Source: Lentzea aerocolonigenes (GTDB lineage Bacteria; Actinomycetota; Actinomycetes; Mycobacteriales; Pseudonocardiaceae). From it: DNA of 31,831 nucleotides. Below are positions 14,132 to 22,857 of the stretch, piece after piece. The stretch covers positions 1-31,831 of the forward strand of contig NZ_JYJG01000294.1 in NCBI RefSeq assembly GCF_000955955.1. The letters are read 5' to 3'. How positions within the stretch are numbered: position 1 is the stretch's first letter; each line of letters starts with the position of its first letter. A program made the position numbers and the translations under genes. The notes under the pieces were generated by a model. It did no database searches and was not told the origin of the DNA. It saw nothing but the letters and a program-made list of their open reading frames with translations.

Positions 14132-15277
14132 ATGCGAACCAAGACCGTGCGCGTCCTCCTGGTCGAGGACGACGATGGCGACGCCCTGCTCGTCGAGGCG
14201 CTCCTCGAAGAGGCGAGGGCGCCGTTCATCCTGTCGCGCGCCCACACCCTGGCGGAAGCGGAGCGCATGCTCGCCGACGCCGAGTGCGTGCTGCTCGACC
14301 TCGGGCTGCCCGACTCACAGGGCCTCGACGGTCTGCACCGCCTGCTGAAGAAGCCGAACGCGCCCGCGGTCCTGGTGCTGACCGGCCTGAACGACGAGCG
14401 CGAGGGCATCGACGCGGTCGCCACCGGCGCCGAGGACTACCTCATCAAGGGCCAGGTCGACGGCGAACTGCTGCTGCGCGGCGTCCGGTACGCGGTCGAA
14501 CGCCGCCGCGCCGAGGACGCCCAGCGCCAGCTCCGCGAGGCCGAGCTGCTCGCCGCGGAACGGTCCCGCCTCGAACGCGGCCTGCTGCCTCCTCCGCTGC
14601 TGCAGAACTCGGACGTGAACCTCGAGGTCCGCTACCAGCCCGGCGGCCCCCGGATGCTGCTCGGCGGCGACTTCTACGACGCGGTCGGCATGCCGGACGG
14701 CACCGTGCACGCGATCATCGGCGACGTCTGCGGCCACGGCCCGGACGAGGCCGCGCTGGGTGTCTGCCTGCGGATCGCGTGGCGCGCGCTGGTGCTGGCC
14801 GGCGAACCACCGGAGAAGGTGCTGCGGACGCTGGACCAGGTGCTGGTCGCGGAACGGCACGGCGCGGGCATCTTCACCACCGCCTGCATGGTCACCGTGG
14901 CGCCGGACCGGCGTTCGGCGCGGTACTTCCTCGCCGGGCACCCGGAACCGCTGCTGATCGTGGGCAAGCAGATCGTGGACCTGCCCCAGTCGAAGATCGG
15001 CGTGCCGCTCGGCGTGCTGCCCGACTACGCGTGGACGGGCGTCGACGTGCAGCTGCCGTCCGGCTGGTCGCTCGCCTGCTACACGGATGGACTGATCGAG
15101 GGCCGGGTACCCGGCGACACCGACCGGCTCGGTGTCGAGCGGCTGTGCGACATCCTGCTCAGACGCCTGCAGGACGGCCCGGACTGGATGGACTCCGTCA
15201 TCGCGGAGGTGACGGAGCTCAACGGAGGCGCGCTCGACGACGACGTGGCCATCCTGCTGCTGAGGGACGGAAAGTGA
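14132..15277 (+). CDS. Response regulator with PP2C (SpoIIE-type) phosphatase output
   Basis: 381 residues. The receiver domain covers residues 5-125: acidic pair E12/D13/D14, phosphoacceptor D56 in LLDLGLPDS, the Thr in VLTGL and a Lys in DYLIKGQ. A short helical linker follows, then a PP2C-type serine/threonine phosphatase with metal-binding motifs GGDFYDAV, GDVCGHG and DDDVAIL. Such RsbU-like proteins dephosphorylate anti-sigma-factor antagonists to control general stress sigma factors. The ATG lacks a clear ribosome-binding site; TAACGT just upstream (14112-14117) may be a -10 giving a near-leaderless mRNA. The stop overlaps the histidine-kinase start by four bases. The kinase and second receiver in the operon are its likely inputs. 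No anti-sigma antagonist gene is in view. Confidence 0.9.
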   Translation: MRTKTVRVLLVEDDDGDALLVEALLEEARAPFILSRAHTLAEAERMLADAECVLLDLGLPDSQGLDGLHRLLKKPNAPAVLVLTGLNDEREGIDAVATGAEDYLIKGQVDGELLLRGVRYAVERRRAEDAQRQLREAELLAAERSRLERGLLPPPLLQNSDVNLEVRYQPGGPRMLLGGDFYDAVGMPDGTVHAIIGDVCGHGPDEAALGVCLRIAWRALVLAGEPPEKVLRTLDQVLVAERHGAGIFTTACMVTVAPDRRSARYFLAGHPEPLLIVGKQIVDLPQSKIGVPLGVLPDYAWTGVDVQLPSGWSLACYTDGLIEGRVPGDTDRLGVERLCDILLRRLQDGPDWMDSVIAEVTELNGGALDDDVAILLLRDGK

Positions 15278-16806
15278 AACTGCCCGAGCGGTGGCCCGCC
15301 GGCCGCGTTCTGATCGTTGTCGTGACGGTCCTGCTGGCCATGACCGCGGTGGCCGTCGCGTCGACCGTTCTCGCCCTGGACACGCTCGGCGACGCGCGGA
15401 CGCGGTCGGTCGACCAGGTCGAACCGGCCGGTCGCAGCGCGAAGGACCTGAACCGCGCGCTGCTGGACCAGGAGACCGGTGTCCGCGGTTTCGTGCTGAC
15501 CGGCGAGAACGACTTCCTCCAGCCCTACCTCGACGGCCGCAAGGCCGAGGCGGACGCCGCCGAGTCGGTGCGCGCCCTCGTCGGCGACGTCAACGGCGGG
15601 GTGAGCCGCATCGAGACGCTCGCCGGGCAGTGGCGTGCGCAGTACGCGGACCCGACGATCGCGAGCATCAGGCAGACCGGCCCGGTCAGCACCCCGACCC
15701 AGGACATCGACCGCGGCAAGGTGCTGTTCGACCAGCTCCGCGGTGAGATCGAGGCCCTGCAGAGCGACATCGGCGCGCTCAGCAGGCAGTCCCGCGACGA
15801 CCTCGGCCACGCGGCGAAGGTCGTGCTGTGGCTGTTGATCGGCATGGGCGTGCTGCTGGTCGTGGTGATCGGCGGGCTGTCGTTGCTGCTGTACCGCCTG
15901 CTGATCACGCCGCTGGAGGGCCTCGCGGAACAGGTCAGGCAGGTCGCGTCCGGCGACTTCCGGCACGAGATCGACGCGCACGGTCCACGCGAGACGGTCA
16001 TGCTCGGCGAGGACGTCAACCAGATGCGCCACCGGATCGTGCTGGAGCTCGCGACGCTCGACGAGGCCAAGACGGAGCTGCAGCGGTCGAACGCGGAGCT
16101 GGAGCAGTTCGCCTACGTGGCCTCGCACGATCTGCAGGAGCCGTTGCGCAAGGTGGCGTCGTTCTGCCAGCTGCTGCAACGACGATACGGCGGGCAGCTC
16201 GACGAACGCGCCGACCAGTACATCCAGTTCGCCGTCGACGGCGCGAAACGCATGCAGGGGCTGATCAACGACCTGCTGGCGTTCTCCCGCGTCGGCCGGA
16301 TCACCCGCGAGCAGACGGTCGTCGACCTCAACGAGATCGTGCGCCAGATCGTGGACAACTACTCCGAGCGCATCGAGGAGACCGGCGCCCGGCTGGAGAT
16401 CGCCGAGCTGCCTTCCGTGCGGGGTGAGGCGTCGCTGCTCAGCGCGGTGTTCCAGAACCTGATCAGCAACGCGTTGAAGTTCAAGGGAGAAGAGGCGCCG
16501 GTCATCCACGTGGAGGTCGAGCCTGATGGCGAGATGTGGAAGTTCTCCGTGCGCGACAACGGCATCGGGATCGAGCCGGAGTACGCTGACCGGATCTTCG
16601 TCATCTTCCAGCGCCTGCACCCGAAGGACGCGTATCCGGGCACGGGCATCGGGCTGGCGATGTGCCGGAAGATCGTCGAGTACCACGGCGGCACGATCTG
16701 GCTGAAGACCCAGGTGGACCCGGAAACGAACTCAGGCACGAGTTTCGAGTTCACCCTTCCCGTGGTACCCGAACTCGTTGCCCAGGTTGAGGAAGTAGAT
16801 GTCTGA
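15274..16806 (+). CDS. CHASE3-HAMP sensor histidine kinase
   Basis: 510 residues from GTG at 15274, overlapping the previous stop (GTGA) with GAGGGACGG upstream. A first membrane segment (about residues 11-33) is followed by an external CHASE3 domain with its signature [22 protein letters not shown] second membrane segment follows (about 185-209), then HAMP. The HisKA domain has the phospho-accepting H285 in [14 protein letters not shown]. The HATPase domain has N-box [10 protein letters not shown]1 DNGIGI and G2 GTGIGLAMC. The DHp/CA type resembles phytochrome-like kinases that pair with stand-alone Rcp1-type receivers, and such a receiver follows immediately. It is probably part of a phosphorelay acting on the receiver-PP2C protein. 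The longer open frame upstream is a shadow of the first gene. Confidence 0.9.
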   Translation: MKLPERWPAGRVLIVVVTVLLAMTAVAVASTVLALDTLGDARTRSVDQVEPAGRSAKDLNRALLDQETGVRGFVLTGENDFLQPYLDGRKAEADAAESVRALVGDVNGGVSRIETLAGQWRAQYADPTIASIRQTGPVSTPTQDIDRGKVLFDQLRGEIEALQSDIGALSRQSRDDLGHAAKVVLWLLIGMGVLLVVVIGGLSLLLYRLLITPLEGLAEQVRQVASGDFRHEIDAHGPRETVMLGEDVNQMRHRIVLELATLDEAKTELQRSNAELEQFAYVASHDLQEPLRKVASFCQLLQRRYGGQLDERADQYIQFAVDGAKRMQGLINDLLAFSRVGRITREQTVVDLNEIVRQIVDNYSERIEETGARLEIAELPSVRGEASLLSAVFQNLISNALKFKGEEAPVIHVEVEPDGEMWKFSVRDNGIGIEPEYADRIFVIFQRLHPKDAYPGTGIGLAMCRKIVEYHGGTIWLKTQVDPETNSGTSFEFTLPVVPELVAQVEEVDV

Positions 16807-17239
16807 TTCCCCGCTGAACGTGATCGACGTCCTGCTCGTGGAGGACGATCCCGGCGACGCCCTGATGACCCAGGAGGCGTTCGAGCACCACAAGATCCGC
16901 AACGTCCTGCACGTGGTGAAGGACGGCGTCGAGGCGCTGGAGTTCCTGCGGCGCGAGGGCCAGTACGAGAACGCGCCGCGGCCGGGGCTGATCCTGCTGG
17001 ACCTGAACCTGCCCCGCAAGGACGGGCGTGAGGTGCTCAGCGAGGTCAAGAACGACCCGGAGCTGCGGCACATCCCGGTCGTGGTGCTGACGACGTCCGA
17101 GGCGGAGGAGGACATCCTGCGCAGCTACAGCCTGTACGCCAACGCCTACGTCACGAAGCCGGTGGATTTCGACCGGTTCATCGAGGTCGTCCGTCAGATC
17201 GACGACTTCTTCGTCACCGTGGTGAAGCTGCCGCGCTGA
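16799..17239 (+). CDS. Stand-alone response regulator (Rcp1-type)
   Basis: 146 residues consisting only of a receiver domain. Acidic residues E15/D16/D17, phosphoacceptor D68 in [13 protein letters not shown], Thr in [12 protein letters not shown] and Lys in [11 protein letters not shown] are all present. The ATG at 16799 overlaps the kinase gene by eight bases and has GAGGAAG upstream. It most likely takes phosphate from the preceding kinase and acts as a relay or sink, since it has no output domain. The last 26 bases are antisense to the 3' end of the HTH/zinc-ribbon gene. Confidence 0.9.
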   Translation: MSDSPLNVIDVLLVEDDPGDALMTQEAFEHHKIRNVLHVVKDGVEALEFLRREGQYENAPRPGLILLDLNLPRKDGREVLSEVKNDPELRHIPVVVLTTSEAEEDILRSYSLYANAYVTKPVDFDRFIEVVRQIDDFFVTVVKLPR

Positions 17240-17654
17240 TCACGGCGGCGCTGAAGTCCAGGCAGGAGCGGCAGATCTTCGCCTCCGCGCCTTCGTGCAC
17301 GGGCTTGGTCTCGCTGCAGAACGAGCAGTCGCCGACCTCGCTCACCTGAGCCTCCGCGACGCACACGTTGCAGATCAGCGCGGCCGGTCCGGCCATCATC
17401 TTGTCGACCTCGTCGGCGACCCGGCCACAGAACCAGCACTTCTCGGTCCGCTTGGACTGCTCCACGATCTGGTGCACGCGCTGATGGCTCATCTTCAGCG
17501 CTTCCGCGATCTCGCGCATCGAGCCACCCGCGCGGTGCAGACGCAGCACGCTGTGGTGGTACACGGCTTTCGCTATGTCAGCCTGGTCCTGCGCAGCGGC
17601 TGAGGCAGCGCCGGCCCTGCGCGCCGCCGCCAGCAGTTCTTCATCGAGCGTCAT
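17214..17654 (-). CDS. HTH protein with ClpX-type zinc ribbon, putative autorepressor
   Basis: 146 residues. Residues about 40-66 ([24 protein letters not shown]) form a sigma-region-4-like helix-turn-helix. Four CxxC pairs follow: C73/C76, C95/C98, C110/C113 and C128/C131, with CWFCGR ... ICNVC resembling the ClpX C4 zinc finger, so one or two zinc sites are likely. The ATG at 17654 is preceded by a promoter whose -10 is seven bases away, so the mRNA is probably leaderless. An array of GTCTAG half-sites lies exactly over that promoter, which suggests binding and autorepression by this protein. Cysteine-rich zinc sites could sense redox state or metals; that is inference. Confidence 0.8.
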   Translation of the reverse strand: MTLDEELLAAARRAGAASAAAQDQADIAKAVYHHSVLRLHRAGGSMREIAEALKMSHQRVHQIVEQSKRTEKCWFCGRVADEVDKMMAGPAALICNVCVAEAQVSEVGDCSFCSETKPVHEGAEAKICRSCLDFSAAVISAAASPR

Positions 17655-17657
17655 GGC

Positions 17658-17693
17658 GTCTAGGGTAGCTAGACGCGTCTAGTGTGTCTAGAC
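17658..17693 (-). promoter_or_regulatory. Promoter covered by GTCTAG operator repeats
   Basis: Read on the minus strand: -35 TAGACA (17685-17690), 17 bases, -10 TACCCT (17662-17667), then seven bases to the ATG. A perfect 14-base palindrome CTAGACGCGTCTAG (17669-17682) fills the spacer. An 8-base palindrome GTCTAGAC (17686-17693) lies on the -35, and a further GTCTAG (17658-17663) lies next to the -10. CTAG is normally rare in bacterial DNA, so four copies in 36 bases are striking. Confidence 0.7.
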
Positions 17694-17696
17694 AGG

Positions 17697-17831
17697 TCAG
17701 TCCACGCCGCGGACGATCAACGGGTCGTCGTCGGCCTGCACGACCCACTGCTGCTCGTCACGGGGTTCGGGGATGACCGGTGCCCAGATTCCGTCCCCTC
17801 CGGGGCGATGGGTTTCCTTCGGCATAGTCAT
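17697..17831 (-). CDS. 44-residue acidic small protein coupled to the acyltransferase gene
   Basis: A short open frame on the minus strand, translating as MTMPKETHRPGGDGIWAP, then VIPEPRDEQQWVVQADDD, ending PLIVRGVD. Its ATG (17829-17831) overlaps the acyltransferase stop TGA in an ATGA arrangement, so it would be translated by coupling. It is proline-rich at the start and acidic at the end, and has two tryptophans, no signal peptide and no membrane segment. It ends just upstream of the operator array of the next gene. I do not recognise the family. The coupled position and normal codon choice make it a plausible real gene; conservation in relatives would settle it. Confidence 0.55.
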   Translation of the reverse strand: MTMPKETHRPGGDGIWAPVIPEPRDEQQWVVQADDDPLIVRGVD

Positions 17832-18553
17832 GGTTTTGGGCTACCCGTTTGCTCGGAACGTATGCCGGACAACATGGTGGTAATGGCTTCCATGACACGT
17901 TTGGTGGCCTCGTCCAGCACTTCCGCGGTCAGTTCGCTGTCGTACAGGTCGGACAGGTCCACCGGAGCGCCCGCGACGACCTCGACCCTCTTGCGCGGCA
18001 ACAACCGCGGCAGGATCGTGCCCTTGGGCAACAGGTCCTGCGTGCCCCACTCGGCGACCGGGACCACCGGAACGCGGGCCTCCAGGGCCATCCGCGCGAC
18101 ACCGGACTTGCCCTTCATCGGCCAGTCGTCCGGGTCGTTGGTGAACGTGCCCTCGGGGAACACCATCACGCACTCCCCTGCCTGGAGCGCTTCCACGGCG
18201 GGCCGCAGGGCCTCCGCGGCCTTGACCGTGCCGCGTTCGACCGGGATGTGGCCGCCGGACCGCATGACCCAGCCGATGACCGGGGTGCGCCACAGCGACG
18301 CCTTGGCGAGCACCCGCGGCACCCGGTTCGACATCAGCGAGAACACCACGGCGGCCACGGTGTCGGCGTTCGACAGGTGGTTGAACGCGAGGATCACGCC
18401 GCCGTTGCCGGGCACGTGCTGCTTGCCGCGCACCCGCAGCCGGACGAACAGCACCACGATCGGCCACAGCACGTCGATCGCCAGCGAGAACCAGAACCCC
18501 CGGCCTCTGCGGGGCATCTTCCAGGTCCAGGCGGCCAGTTCAAGCGGTGTCAC
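17828..18553 (-). CDS. plsC: 1-acylglycerol-3-phosphate acyltransferase (PlsC-like)
   Basis: 241 residues from GTG at 18553. The family motifs are in order: NHLSNAD (H59-x4-D64, the catalytic pair), GGHIPVERGT, then FPEGTFTND (substrate phosphate binding) and VPVVPVAEWG. A hydrophobic stretch near the N-terminus (FSLAIDVLWPIVVLFV) would attach it to the membrane. It transfers an acyl chain to lysophosphatidic acid or a related lysolipid in phospholipid synthesis. The longer frame reaching 18640 crosses the upstream hairpin and looks non-coding; ATG at 18517 is another possible start. The stop overlaps the start of a 44-residue gene. Confidence 0.87.
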   Translation of the reverse strand: MTPLELAAWTWKMPRRGRGFWFSLAIDVLWPIVVLFVRLRVRGKQHVPGNGGVILAFNHLSNADTVAAVVFSLMSNRVPRVLAKASLWRTPVIGWVMRSGGHIPVERGTVKAAEALRPAVEALQAGECVMVFPEGTFTNDPDDWPMKGKSGVARMALEARVPVVPVAEWGTQDLLPKGTILPRLLPRKRVEVVAGAPVDLSDLYDSELTAEVLDEATKRVMEAITTMLSGIRSEQTGSPKP

Positions 18554-18585
18554 GTCTGGTATTCCAACACGCGAACCCGGATTGA

Positions 18586-18609
18586 TCCCGTGTTCTCCTG
18601 AACACGGGA
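18586..18609. promoter_or_regulatory. Perfect hairpin/palindrome upstream of plsC
   Basis: TCCCGTGTTC (18586-18595) and GAACACGGGA (18600-18609) form a 10-base perfect inverted repeat around TCCT. It lies 33 bases upstream of the acyltransferase start and next to the decayed ABC-ATPase fragment. It could be an operator for plsC or the terminator of a gene that has since been lost. Confidence 0.5.
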
Positions 18610-18629
18610 AGTCATGGCCGGGAGACCAG

Positions 18630-18785
18630 GCTTCGACCACCGCCGCGCTCGTCGGGGTCGTGCGCGACTACCAGCGCGAGACCTCTGCCGGGGTTCTCGC
18701 GATCTCCCACGACGCCGTTCTGCTTGACCGCTGGGCAGACGAAACCGTACGGCTCACACCACGAGCCTCGGCTCGTCCCGCGTGA
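18630..18785 (+). pseudogene. C-terminal remnant of a peptide-type ABC transporter ATPase
   Basis: The plus-strand frame reads ASTTAALVGVVRDYQRE, then TSAGVLAISHDAVLLDRW, then ADETVRLTPRASARPA and a stop at 18783. This matches the end of an oligopeptide/nickel-type ABC ATPase: the ALDAS-TTAAL segment just after Walker B, the helix VVRDYQRE, and the H-loop AISHD. Walker A, the signature and Walker B are all missing, and the frame upstream of 18630 is unrelated. It is therefore a truncated relic of about 51 codons. Its stop lies directly next to the end of the metallophore ATPase gene, so it may mark the edge of a rearranged or acquired segment. Confidence 0.65.
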
Positions 18786-19561
<776 letters not shown>

Positions 19562-19565
<4 letters not shown>

Positions 19566-20617
19566 CGCCACACCTTCTTCCGGTTTCGCAGCAGCATCAG
19601 GAAGAACGGGGCACCGAGCGCCGCCGTGAAGATGCCGATGGGCATCTCATTGGGCTTGTCGATCGTGCGGGTCACGAGGTCGACGAGCACCAGGAACACC
19701 GCGCCGGCGAGCAGCGAAACGGGCAGCACCTTGCGTTGGTCCGGTCCCACCACGAGCCGCACGGCGTGGGGGACGATCAGGCCCACGAAGCCGATGCCGC
19801 CTGCGACGCTGACGACCGTGGCGGTGAGCAGGGAAGAGGCCACCAGCAGCAGGATCCGGAGCTGGTGGACGTTGACGCCGAGGCCTGCCGCGGTGTCGTC
19901 ACCGACCGAGAGGGCGTTCATCGAGCGTCCCTGGGTGAGCAGCCATGCAGCGGTGAGCGCGATGGCGAGCGCGGGCACGCCCAGCTGGTCCCAGGTGGCA
20001 CCGGAGACCGAACCGAGGATCCAGAACATCACCCGGCGCAACTCCGTCGGGCTGGCCTGGAGCTGGACGTAGCTGGTCGCGGCGTTGCCGAGGGAGGCGA
20101 CCGCCACTCCGGCCAGCACGAGGCTGCTGCCGAGCAGGCGGCCACCGCGCTGCGCCATCACGAAGACGATCGCCAGGCTCACCGAAGAACCGGCGAACGC
20201 GGCTCCGGCGACACCGAGACCGGCGACGAGCACGCCACCGGTGGTCATCGCGATCACCGCGCCCAGCGACGCGCCCGCCGAGACGCCGAACAGGTACGGG
20301 TCGGCCAAGGGGTTGCGCACCAAGGCCTGCAGGCACACACCCGCGAGGCTCAGGCCGCCGCCGGCCAGTGCGGCCAGCAACACCCTGGGTGTGCGGAAGT
20401 CCCACACGATCTGGTTGCTCAACGGGTCCAGGCCCGCGGTCTCGCCGGCGAGGTGTCCCCAGATGATGCCGGCGACGCGTCCGACCGGGACGTCGACCGT
20501 GCCGGTGCCGATCGCGAACGCGATCGACAGGACCAGGGCGACGGCGAGTCCGGCGAGCAGAACCACGTAGCCGGGGCCGGAAACCGCGTGCGGGCTCCTA
20601 GTTGCCGTGCGCTGCAT
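19562..20617 (-). CDS. Metallophore ABC transporter permease (FecCD family)
   Basis: 351 residues with roughly nine or ten hydrophobic segments. FecCD hallmarks are present: WDFRTPRVLLAALAGGGLSLAGVCLQALVRNPLADPYLFGVSAGASLGAV near the N-terminal third, and GGIGFVGLIVPHAVRLVVGPDQRKVLPVSLLAGAVFLVLVD, which includes the ATPase-contacting loop. A single permease gene implies a homodimer. The ATG at 20617 overlaps the upstream lipoprotein gene by 20 bases, and its stop overlaps the ATPase start. The complex would move a metal-chelate across the cytoplasmic membrane. Confidence 0.93.
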
Positions 20618-21692
20618 CAGCGATCTTCTTCACTGCCAGGGCGTTCAGCGGACCGAGGTAGAAACTGTCCGACACCGAGGTGTACTTCTTGTTCGCCGAC
20701 GCCTCCCACTGCGGGAACTTCGCGAACAGGTCCTGGGCGAGCACGTCGGCCTTCTCGTTCTCCTGGTACAGGCCCACCACCAGCACGTCGACCTTGGCCG
20801 ACGCCAGGGCTTCTGCATTGATCTCGGCGAGCTCGGCGTTGGTCTTGCCGGCGAAGACGTTCACGCCACCAGCGCGCGCGACGAGGTCGTCGAAGATCCC
20901 ACCGGCGAACACGGCCGGCAGACCGTTGCTGTTCATCATCGCCATGCCGGGGTAGACGACGAGCACGTTCTTCTTCGGCTTGCCCGCGACACTCCGGTTG
21001 ATCTGGTCGATGTCCGCACGTGCCTTGTTCACGTGGTCGGCCGCACGCTGCTGGACGTCGAAGATCTGGCCCAGCTGAAGAAGGAGCTCGTTGGACGACT
21101 CGACGGACTGCTCTTTGTACTTCGTCTGGTCAGCGGGGCTGGCGGCGGCGTCGCCGTTGGCGCAGTTGGCCGGCGTGACGTAGCTGTTGATGCCTGCCTG
21201 GGTGAGCTGGTCTCGCGTGATGGAGCCGATCTTGTCGTCGAACCCGCCCGCCCACGTGGAGATCACGAGGTCCGGCTGCTGCGCCAGCACCTGCTCGCGA
21301 GGCACCTCGAAGTTGTTGTTGAGCCTGAGACCACCGGTCGGGACGGCCTTCACCTTCGCCACCATCGACGGGTCGTCGGAGACGCCGTAGGACTGGCTGT
21401 TCGCCGCGATCTTGTCCTGGATGCCCAGCGCGACAAAGCTTTCCACCTCGGCCACCGAAGCGCCGTTGAGCAGCAGCACGCGGCTGGGCGCCTTGTCGAA
21501 GGTCAGCTCGCGGCCGCAGTTCTCGATCGTCAGCGGGTAGGCCGTCGGAGCCGCGGTGGCGGGAGCGGGCGCACTGGTCTCCTTCGCCGAGTTCGGTGCG
21601 GAGTCCGCGCTGCCGCAGGCGGTCAGCGAGACGGCGAGCGCCGCGGCGAAGGTCAGCACAACGCCACGGCCGTTTGGCGAGTAGGTGGTCAC
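20598..21692 (-). CDS. Metallophore-binding lipoprotein (FecB/FepB-like)
   Basis: 364 residues from GTG at 21692. The n-region TTYSPNGR and hydrophobic VVLTFAAALAVSLTAC give a lipobox with lipidated Cys26. The mature part starts with a Ser/Ala/Pro linker, then the class III substrate-binding fold: YPLTIENCGRELTFDKAPSRVLLLN, the mid-helix and the C-terminal lobe (KKNVLVVYPGMAMMNSNGLPAVFAGGIFDDLVARAGGVNVFAG). Two extra cysteines (ENCGRE and ANCANGD) could form a disulfide. The upstream in-frame extension to 21815 would delay the signal peptide and is rejected. It heads the uptake operon, diverging from the isonitrile lipopeptide operon with 144 bases between the starts. A copper- or zinc-isonitrile complex is the candidate ligand. 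Confidence 0.88.
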   Translation of the reverse strand: MTTYSPNGRGVVLTFAAALAVSLTACGSADSAPNSAKETSAPAPATAAPTAYPLTIENCGRELTFDKAPSRVLLLNGASVAEVESFVALGIQDKIAANSQSYGVSDDPSMVAKVKAVPTGGLRLNNNFEVPREQVLAQQPDLVISTWAGGFDDKIGSITRDQLTQAGINSYVTPANCANGDAAASPADQTKYKEQSVESSNELLLQLGQIFDVQQRAADHVNKARADIDQINRSVAGKPKKNVLVVYPGMAMMNSNGLPAVFAGGIFDDLVARAGGVNVFAGKTNAELAEINAEALASAKVDVLVVGLYQENEKADVLAQDLFAKFPQWEASANKKYTSVSDSFYLGPLNALAVKKIADAAHGN

Positions 21693-21836
21693 ACCGAACT
21701 GGTCGCACGAAAGTGCGCAGAAGTTCCCGGGCAATTTTCGTTCCGTGATGCGAGAACGCAGGACCGTGATCGTCGTCACCCACCTTCGAGTGAAGTCACC
21801 GGGAACCACCGCCACTCTCCGTACGACCCTTCATTC
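21693..21836. promoter_or_regulatory. Divergent control region of the uptake and biosynthesis operons
   Basis: This 144-base gap must hold promoters for both the transporter operon (minus) and the KAS III/NRPS operon (plus). Seen in it: a hairpin CGCAC-GAAA-GTGCG (21704-21717) just before the lipoprotein start, and a distant inverted repeat GTTCCCGG (21723-21730) / CCGGGAAC (21799-21806). I see no clear IdeR, Zur or CsoR box and no convincing -35/-10 pair, so the metal-responsive regulator, if any, is unknown. Confidence 0.4.
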
Positions 21837-22844
21837 ATGTCCGCCAGCACGCCACATGCCGCCACCACAACGAGACCGCGCTCCCATCAGCGGACCGCTG
21901 TGCTCGCCGGCGTTGGCGCACACGTACCACCTTCGATCGTCACGAACGAGGACCTCGCCTCCAAACTGGACACTTCGGATGACTGGATCACCAGTCGCAC
22001 GGGCATCTCGACCAGGCACGTGGTGGAGGCGGACACCGCCACGTCGGACCTCGCCGTGCGGGCAGGTGCCGCCGCGATCACGTCCGCAGGTCCGGACTCC
22101 CGGATCGACGCCGTCGTCCTCGCGACCTCGACACCGGACCGGCGCTGTCCCGCCACGGCTCCTGCCGTCGCGAGCGCGCTGGGCCTGTCCGGTGTGGCCG
22201 CGTTCGACATCGACGCGGTGTGCTCGGGATTCGTCTACGGACTCGCCGTCGCAGAGGGGTTGATCGCCAGCGGCGCCGCCCAGTGCGTACTGCTGATCGG
22301 CGCCGACGTGTTCTCCAGCATCGTCGATCCCACCGATCGGACGACAGCTCCCCTGTTCGGCGACGGCGCGGGCGCGGTCGTGCTCAAAGCAGGAGCACCA
22401 GACGACGCCGGTGCCCTGCACGCGGTGGAACTCGGCAGCGACGGAGCCCTGGTGGAGCTCATCACCGTCCGGGCGGGCGACCGCTGGTTCTCCCTGCAGG
22501 GGCAGGCCGTCTACCGGCACGCCGTCACGCGCATGACCGAAGCCGCGCGGAACGTGCTCAAGAAGGCCGGCTGGAGCGTCGAGGACGTCGACCGGTTCGT
22601 CGCACACCAGGCCAACCTCCGCATCCTGCGGACAGTGGGCACCGAACTCGGCATCGACCCCGATCGCGTCTACGCCAACGTCTCGGCAGTCGGCAACACG
22701 GTCGCCGCCTCGATTCCCCTGGCGCTCGCGCACGCGCACGAAGCGGGCCGCGTGCGTGCGGGAGACCGCGTTCTGCTGTCCGCGTTCGGCGGTGGTGCCA
22801 CCTGGGGTGCCGCCGCACTGACCTGGCCTGATCTGGCCAACTGA
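21837..22844 (+). CDS. KAS III (FabH-like) heading the isonitrile lipopeptide operon
   Basis: 335 residues from ATG at 21837. There is no good ribosome-binding site, and a GTG at 21900 that would give the usual FabH N-terminus is an alternative. The catalytic triad is intact: Cys129 in DAVCSGF, His257 in AHQANLRIL and Asn287 in VGNTVAAS. Thus it should condense an acyl-CoA with malonyl-ACP to a beta-ketoacyl-ACP, or transfer an acyl group. An ACP gene follows after 13 bases. KAS III is not part of the five-gene core known for isonitrile lipopeptides. With housekeeping FabG and FabZ it could make an enoyl-ACP, the type of substrate that the ScoD-like enzyme needs. It differs clearly from the other KAS III of this window. 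Confidence 0.87.
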   Translation: MSASTPHAATTTRPRSHQRTAVLAGVGAHVPPSIVTNEDLASKLDTSDDWITSRTGISTRHVVEADTATSDLAVRAGAAAITSAGPDSRIDAVVLATSTPDRRCPATAPAVASALGLSGVAAFDIDAVCSGFVYGLAVAEGLIASGAAQCVLLIGADVFSSIVDPTDRTTAPLFGDGAGAVVLKAGAPDDAGALHAVELGSDGALVELITVRAGDRWFSLQGQAVYRHAVTRMTEAARNVLKKAGWSVEDVDRFVAHQANLRILRTVGTELGIDPDRVYANVSAVGNTVAASIPLALAHAHEAGRVRAGDRVLLSAFGGGATWGAAALTWPDLAN

Positions 22845-22857
22845 CGAGGAGTGGGAG

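Noticed and set aside
13849..15273. Open frame extending the histidine kinase by 475 codons upstream
   Set aside because: It is the +2 shadow of the receiver-PP2C gene, with Arg/Pro/Gly-rich composition; the kinase has a good coupled GTG at 15274.
20607..21836. Long plus-strand frame upstream of the second KAS III
   Set aside because: It is antisense to the binding-protein gene, whose signal peptide and fold are clear.
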